Shown: in pieces, positions 58,641 to 64,000 of the stretch | Numbering within the stretch: the first letter of the stretch is position 1 | How the letters are laid out: every line of letters starts with the position of its first letter | Origin: Acanthosepion pharaonis | Lineage: Eukaryota > Mollusca > Cephalopoda > Sepiida > Sepiidae | NCBI GenBank assembly: GCA_903632075.3 | Contig: CAHIKZ030000058.1 | Coordinates: forward strand, 2,947,501-3,011,500 | DNA length: 64,000 nt | Reading direction: 5' to 3' | The notes under the pieces: model-generated | The model's database searches: none | Seen by the model: only the letters and a program-made list of their open reading frames with translations | What the model was told of the DNA's origin: nothing | Program-made: the position numbers and the translations under genes

Positions 58641-58945
58641 GAGAAACATTTTTTAAGGAAATAGAAACAAAAAACAAACATACTTATCATCATTATTAAA
58701 TAATTGACATTTCTTGGATATATAATGTAGAAAGATGGCTTAGAGAATTTAGCACTGATATGATTCATTGTAGGCAAGAAGGGTACAGGAAACAACGAGT
58801 AACTTATCTCAAGAGCCTTTGTAGATGGATATCAGAACAGAGCCTGAAATATATAGTAGAGATAAATACTTCTTCAAGGTAACACGGGTATTAAGTACTG
58901 GCACGGATAGATCTCCCACGTCCTGAAGAGTAACGCCACATAAAA
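58641..58945 (+). pseudogene. Endonuclease-RT LINE fragment, right of the insertion
   Basis: Continues the copy from 58353: FLGYIM-KDGLENLALI, GRRGTGKQRVTYLKSLCRW-like text, then a 3' end CCTGAAGAGTAACGCCACAT. Confidence 0.7.
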
Positions 58946-59079
58946 AAAGAATAATCATAGGAGAGTCATGTTTAAAAGGAGTGGCGTAGAGAATATAAAA
59001 AATAAAAGATGTTAAAAAATACATATTCAGGAGGAATAAAGTAATAGCTCGACGGGGAAACTCAAAGGAAGTAGACCCT

Positions 59080-59660
59080 GGGATGGTGAGTGCACGGTGC
59101 GTGAGGAATTAATCGACGTGGTGAAATCCGAAGACGTATTGACATGGCCAAAAATGTATTCCAAAAGCTGAGCAGAGATAAGATAAGAGGGAAAGAGAAA
59201 GACACAAAGAAATTAGTACTAAATTGTTACCATTCCTCCTACATCGCAGGGAGTGCTGGACAATCTTCTCAAAGATGAAGAAGAGACTTGAAGCAACAGA
59301 AATGTGGTTCTATGGAACGATACTGAGCATGCCATGAACCGAACAAGAGAGCAACGGCGAGGTTTTGGAGGGAATGGAAATAAAGACGAACCTTATACTT
59401 AACATAGAGAATTTCTTGGGTACGTGATGAAGAAGGGGGGTTTGGAAAAATGATACTCACGGAACCGACTGAGGGGAAAAGGAAAACAGCGCGTTACATA
59501 CTTAATGAGCTTAAGCAAACGGATGGTAGAACAGGGTTTGGGGAAATTGGTAAAAAGATAAAACTTATAAATAACTACAAGAAAAAGGAAGATGTGGAGA
59601 ACCATGATCAGCCACGTTCTGAAGGGACACGGCACATAAAAGAATTGGGCTTTGGTGGCT
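59080..59660 (+). pseudogene. Endonuclease-RT LINE, C-terminal fragment
   Basis: RRIDMAKNVFQKLSRDKIRG (from about 59130), then by shifts KKRLEATEMWFYGTIL (about 59278-59325), YVMKKGGLEK, MILTEPTEGKRKTARYILNE and LKQTDGRTGFGEIGKKIKLI, ending with the tail GAAGGGACACGGCACATAAA. It is the third copy in 2.2 kb and has the same orientation as the previous one. Confidence 0.85.
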
Positions 59661-60039
59661 CAGCGTACGGAATTTTGAGCGATCGTTGACTCAAATGTAA
59701 ATAACGTAAACAGCGTTTTGATGATTATTATTATTATTTTTATTTTCTTTGATTTCTGGCGTTTACACATTTCTTTCCGGGTCCCGCCCAGGGACCTAAG
59801 GTTAAAAATAGCATCATGACACTTTCCACTGACAAAAAAAAAAAAAAAAATTACATAGATAAAGCCCTTTCGTATAGTGTGGGCTTTACTTGTGAAAACA
59901 ATTTTTTGTATCTCCTAGAGGCATGGACTTCCAGGAATCCCTTCAATTAGTCTACTGCAATCTTTTCCAACCAGTCCTAGGTCTCCAACTACAACATGGA
60001 TTGTTCATGTTCCCATATGCCACATTTTCGAGATTTCAA
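59661..60039. other. No gene recognised
   Basis: Contains (ATT)n at about 59722 and an 18-base A run at 59832. Confidence 0.45.
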
Positions 60040-60110
60040 TTATTATTATTATTAGTAGTAGTATTAGTATTGTTGTTGTTGTTGTTGTTGTTATTATTAT
60101 TAATATTGGA
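60040..60110. repeat. (TTA)n(GTA)n(TTG)n microsatellite
   Basis: Related TTR triplets in succession. 60111-60469 holds no gene. Confidence 0.9.
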
Positions 60111-60469
60111 TGTATTCGAATGCTTAACATAATCTATAAAATATTGGAGCCAGGTACATGATTACAGCGTCAACATTAATATAGATATTTAAAATATACA
60201 TATATATTCTCTTGCCTACAAGAACAGAAGTATGTTGGAAATTGAGAATGTGGTTATATGTTGCGAAGATAGCATTTCGGTATGCACGGCAGGTGAAAGA
60301 GAGAGAGAGAGGATTTAATAGGATCATTTCCGTATACCACTCTGATACAAGGAATGGAAGCCAGAGTTTAAGAATATTGGTATTACGGAGAGTCCATTTT
60401 TCAAAAGGGGAAGTTAGCCTTTCTTTCAAAATTAGACTGCGCTTGGATTACGTAGGAACATACACGTAT

Positions 60470-60700
60470 TTTTTTCATTTCAATCCAAGCAATGCAATAA
60501 AGCCACTAAGAGAGCAGGGCTTACTGAGTGTGAAAGAATATAAGAAAAAGAAAAGCATTATAAAACGAGACGAGGAGGTAGTTACTGAATGTAAAAGAAT
60601 ATAAGAAAAAGAAAGACATTACAAGAGCAGAAATTAATAAGACAGAAGTTGACGATTGACATTGCATTTAAATTTTTAAAGATCAAACTTGACTGGAAAG
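60470..60700 (-). mobile_element. CR1/Jockey-like LINE 3' end
   Basis: + strand TTTCATTTCAATCCAAGCAA and AAGCCACTAAGAGAGCAGGG are a diverged reversed LINE tail, with a short internal duplication (GAATATAAGAAAAAGAAA twice). Flank GATCAAACTTGACTGGAAA also follows the copy at 13735. Confidence 0.65.
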
Positions 60701-60709
60701 CGAGAAGCC

Positions 60710-60990
60710 AGAGAAGAGCATCTCGAGGTGAATGTTTCTTGTATTCAAGAGACCCGTTTGTAAACTCGTGATTATGAGGACAGTCTGTCTAGGGACTTTT
60801 CCCTCTATTCAGTCTGTTTTGATTTCCCTGACTGGTAAGCAAGTATTTCAACGCGACGTGTGCTCTTGTCTTCGCAAATCCTGCTGACAGGCTTTGCGTG
60901 CTGGATGCTACTATAAAGGATAAGGCTCTTCGTGTCATTGTGGTTTATCCGTCCAGCGGCCATTTCAAATGTAAAATGATGTAATCTTGC
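60710..60990 (+). pseudogene. LINE endonuclease-domain fragment
   Basis: + frames read VNVSCIQETRL (the Glu is catalytic in APE-type endonucleases), RDYEDSLSRDFSLYS, then LCVLDATIKDKALRVIVVYP, resembling the endonuclease of the Tx1-like LINE at 30.9-30.5 kb but more diverged. It ends 30 bp before the LTR leader cassette. Confidence 0.6.
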
Positions 60991-61020
60991 GACTAATCTA
61001 GTACTGCGGTTAAAGTGTTA

Positions 61021-61308
61021 GAGTGTGACGTCGTCCACCGGTCGCAGCGCCAACTGTGACGTTCTATCCTGATCTACCACGGCGCCAGTTGTGACGTGGC
61101 CGTTCCAGGGTCCTATCCCGGTCACGACACCAGTTGTGACGTCCCTAAACAGCACCAATTGTGACGTCTTCGCCGCGGCGCCAGCTGTTCGCTCCTCGCT
61201 GCTCCGTCCGGGTGTCGCTGCTCCAAACGTGACGTTCGCCTGTCGCGTCAGTCGTGTTGTCTCGTACTGTGACGTCCAACTGGCTTGGCATCGGTCGCGC
61301 CACCCAAA
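61021..61308 (-). repeat. Repeated LTR-end plus primer-site cassette, LTR B side
   Basis: On the minus strand from 61308 about eight ACGTCAC(A/G) occurrences at 20-70-bp spacing; most are followed by a TGG sequence (TTTGGGTGGCGC, ATTGGTGCTG, ACTGGTGTCG, ACTGGCGCCG, GTTGGCGCTG). On the + strand these read as TGTGACGT, which also resembles CREB half-sites. Confidence 0.65.
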
Positions 61309-63150
61309 TGTGACGTTCTAACATTTTGGTGATTCGGGTAGGAATCTGGTTAGATTTGATATCAGCCTCGCCGTTCCCAACTCGCTTCCAACGCCTGGTT
61401 ACCAAGGTAACTGCACTGATCTCCAGTCTGCCTACCCACGTTGTGAATAGGTCTTAGACAGACGAGATCAAACAGGGGTTGAGGCCGTAATGCAAATTGA
61501 GTTCAACGGGGGGTGATAACACACAAATATGCATCAAAGAAAATAAAATGAAAACTCAAAAAGTTCAAAGTATCAAAGAAAAATAGTAACAAACTTTATG
61601 TCTATTTGTTCGATACATAGGACTGCATCTATCTCCCGACCCGTTCTGTGGATTGTGACACGTCGCTTTCGCTAGGCAAGTTTTAACGCTACAAGTTGTT
61701 TGCTCTCTAAGAAATTTGTGTTTCAGTGTGTCTTTGGGCGAAAGTCGAAAAAACTTATTTCTGTGGTCTGGTTCTAAGTCGCTCTTCAAAATAATTGTTC
61801 TTGGTTGAAGAGGAGTCTAAAATTTTGCGTGAATCTTGGTCAGCTATCTTGATCTATCATCTCTGCCGTCCGGGACTTCTGCCCGCCAGGGCCGAACGAA
61901 CTCTCTTCTGCACGCCTGGGCCGAACGAACTGTTGCCCGCCAGGGTCCGACTGAACTCTGCCCGCCAGGGCTGAACGAACTCCTGTCCGCCAGGGCCGAA
62001 CGAACTGATTTCTGCCTGTTGGGGCCTCGTTTTTATTGACGCCGTCAAAAACCGGGTTGAGTCTGTTGGCGTCGGGGAGTTCCTCGATAATTCTAAATAC
62101 ATATCCACGTCTTTTATTTCTGGTTAGGGATTTTCCATCCTTTTCCATTTTTGGTAACTTTCTTCTCACTCCCACTTTCTCACCATGCTTCTGAGGGGCG
62201 TGAACTGCCCTCCCCACTTCTTCGTAGCGGCTTCTCATACTTATACTTTGGATGGGGCGTCGACAGTCTTCTTCGTGCGTCACGTGGCCACTCTCGGTCA
62301 ATGAGGTCTTGGTCGGGTATCTTTCCTCCTCCTTCGTGCGTCATGTGATCACCACTTGGCCAATGACGTCTTAGTCGGGCGTGAACAACCCGCGGCTTTG
62401 TTTTGGAAAAGAAATACCTTGTTTAACTAAAAAAATTAATGATCTCTCCTCTTTCTCTTTTTCTTTCTTTCAAATCGCCGTTATCATGAACGGATAATGC
62501 GACAACTCTTTGTTCAACACGTGGCGTTTGTCAAGCAGTTTATCGCTAATGCATCATGGTCTCAGAAAGGAATTTTCTCCAAGTTCTCAGCCAGTCTGAC
62601 GTCTCTGAGGCAGCAATAAAAACATTTCTTATTCCATTCATTTTCCTTCAGTTCATGTGTCTGATAACAAAATTTTATTATCGCAGGGCAAAAGTCTGTT
62701 TTGTCGAAAAGAGCTTAACTAGTGAGACTATTTGTGTGGGATTTTAATTTTCCATACCCATCTAAGGCTCCAAGCTACACCTGTGTTTTGTCAATTATCA
62801 AAATCTAACGTTTTCAAGTGGACTTTCTTTGGTGAACATTTCTTCATAACACAATTCCATTCGCGCGGACAAGTGGGGAAATCGGTCAATGCTTGCTCGC
62901 AGGTGGCCTTTAATTTTGATAGTAAGATGCTTTCTCGTACCAATAGTTTAGATAACACTTCTCTACCCACTCAATCCCATTGTCATTGTAATGACACTCC
63001 TTTCGGCATTTGCCACTTATCTAAAATAACCCCTTTTTTTATTGCCTCTTAAGCCGTGTGTGTGTGTTCGCTTATGATCCGTCTCGCATTACTTCTTCCT
63101 TCCTTTCTTTTTTTTCTTTCTTTCAAATCGCCTGGATGCATGGTGCCACA
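61309..63150 (-). repeat. LTR B of the GC-rich retroelement
   Basis: 1842 bp, TGTGACGTTCTAAC to TGCATGGTGCCACA, homologous to LTR A. AATAAAAACG lies at about 62035 on the minus strand. A 25-bp repeat (GCCAGGGCCGAACGAACT type, five copies, 61880-62010) takes the place of LTR A's different repeat at the equivalent position. Two CCAAT modules lie at 62275-62385. The right end cuts a LINE fragment. Confidence 0.7.
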
Positions 63151-63267
63151 GAGTATAGATACCATAGAAGAAAGGTCATCAGAGAAATTACCATAGAAGT
63201 ATTTATACAAATGGCAGAGGAAAGATACATTACGATGACGGCAGAGTGATTGAAGTTGAGATGGCAT
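63151..63267 (-). pseudogene. CR1/Jockey-like LINE fragment cut by LTR B
   Basis: Minus frame MPSQLQSLCRHRNVSFLCHL, YKYFYGNFSDDLSSMVSIL matches the C-terminal region seen at 15890 and 40765. The homology stops exactly at the LTR B end, and its continuation is not found in the window. Confidence 0.7.
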
Positions 63268-63519
63268 AAGCGAGATTCTACTTAAATATTTTCGCACAGT
63301 AGGAGCAAATTGATCATTCATTTCATGTCTTACCTGCGTCCAACGTTCGCCATTACTCACCGAAAAATTTATACATCGCTTTTAAATACTCCGCCAGGAA
63401 ATAAAGGACATTATTATCTGTCATTGTTTCGTTTCGTTGAATAAAACATTACCTTGACTAACCTCCACAAAAGTTTCGATATTTACATAAACACATCTAT
63501 AAACATTTCTTATATAATA
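63268..63519. other. No gene recognised
   Basis: Ordinary AT-rich DNA. Confidence 0.4.
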
Positions 63520-63638
63520 GCTTACGACTGCATTACGTTGAAACACCAGTTGTCGTACGATCACCGATGTTAAGCAACATTGTGCCTGGTCAGTACCTAG
63601 ATAGGTTACCACCTTGGAATACCAGTTGCTGTATGCTT
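63520..63638 (+). rRNA. 5S rRNA-like sequence, diverged (pseudogene or SINE head)
   Basis: 119 nt aligning end to end with eukaryotic 5S rRNA: CATTACGTTGAA near the 5' end, GATCACCGATGTTAAGCAAC (loop C and box A region), TGGTCAGTACCTAGATAGG (intermediate element and box C) and a 3' end GCTGTATGCTT. There are many substitutions, including in box C (AGATAGGTTACC), so a functional gene is unlikely. No T-run terminator follows. It is directly followed by a tRNA-like stretch. Confidence 0.75.
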
Positions 63639-63644
63639 GGGTGC

Positions 63645-63715
63645 GCGGTTGGTGTATTGGACAATAACTTGGAATTTTTAATCGGAGGGCCGTGTTCTAT
63701 TTCCAGTCGTATTTA
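63645..63715 (+). repeat. tRNA-like segment fused behind the 5S-like sequence
   Basis: GGTTGGTGTATTGGACAATA (A-box-like), TTTTTAATCGGAGG (compare the Asn-like arm at 23400-23475) and GTGTTCTATTTCC (degenerate B box). A 5S-tRNA composite SINE is possible. Confidence 0.4.
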
Positions 63716-63924
63716 TTATATTTTACTTACGCGTAAATACCTGTGCGAAAGGTATAATCCACATTTTCCATCCCACAGATATAAGTTAATTAATAAGACA
63801 TTTATCAGTAAACCATTATTATTTCTCTACAAAAAAATTACAATCTAAAAATATTTTCTGTCATTAAATAACCTACCAACAGTCGATAAACCGTAAAAAC
63901 TAATCAATCAAAAGAAACAAATAT

Positions 63925-64000
63925 AATGCCGTGTCTTTGTCAGTAGGAGCGTTATCATGGCTCACTACAGATTACTTTTCTTTATTGTCTGTGAATTGAA
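63925..64000 (-). mobile_element. Endonuclease-RT LINE 3' end, cut by the window edge
   Basis: AATGCCGTGTCTTTGTCAGT and GTTATCATGGCTCACTACAG are the complement of the family's last codons. The copy probably continues beyond 64000. Confidence 0.6.

Noticed and set aside
61021..61308. TGTGACGT series as a CREB-responsive enhancer
   Set aside because: Each copy continues into a TGG primer-like sequence, fitting repeated LTR junctions better. Kept only as an alternative.
63520..63638. Functional 5S rRNA gene
   Set aside because: Too many substitutions, box C altered, no T-run terminator, and no tandem 5S cluster.

Overview
This is animal nuclear DNA made almost entirely of repeats. I find no exon of a host protein-coding gene in 64 kb. 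Over thirty (TA)n tracts, tRNA-headed SINEs, many 3' ends of two LINE families, Tc1/mariner fossils, a Mag-like Ty3/gypsy element and Penelope-like tails point to a lophotrochozoan. A cephalopod mollusc such as an octopus is my best guess; this is inference, not proof. Every long open frame is transposon-derived or an artefact of tandem repetition.

Layout. 0-4.8 kb: three pogo-like MITEs, a broken Tc1 transposase and 1.7 kb of T-rich DNA. 4.8-7.5 kb: a LINE reverse transcriptase interrupted by a minisatellite, then an inverted-duplicate Penelope-like tail bounded by (TA)n. 7.5-10.3 kb: a Mag-like LTR retrotransposon lacking its RT, RNase H and integrase cores. 10.3-19 kb: a mariner fossil, a Penelope-like 3' end, an internally deleted mariner-family element with matching ends, and LINE 3' ends. 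19-28 kb: SINEs with a hairpin tail, dense microsatellites, foldbacks, a U2 snRNA-headed SINE nested in another SINE, and five tandem tRNA-like SINE units. 28.5-32.7 kb: an almost full-length Tx1-like LINE on the minus strand. 33-47 kb: more LINE ends, a second Penelope-like 3' end, hairpins and microsatellites.

47.3-54.8 kb holds a satellite array of about 178 copies of a 42-bp monomer. It begins inside a transposase remnant and ends at the leader of a GC-rich LTR (54991-56835). A partner LTR lies at 61309-63150. A lone satellite monomer abuts the other side of the first LTR, tying the satellite to this LTR family. Between the LTRs lie only LINE pieces. The window closes with a 5S rRNA-like sequence followed at once by a tRNA-like segment.

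The parts are related by descent, not by a pathway. Penelope-like tails, SINE tails and several foldbacks share one hairpin plan: a YTGAWRA core, a stem-loop, then GAAA. It resembles the hammerhead ribozyme and is usually next to (TA)n. Two unrelated LTR elements have both multiplied the sequence around their primer-binding site.
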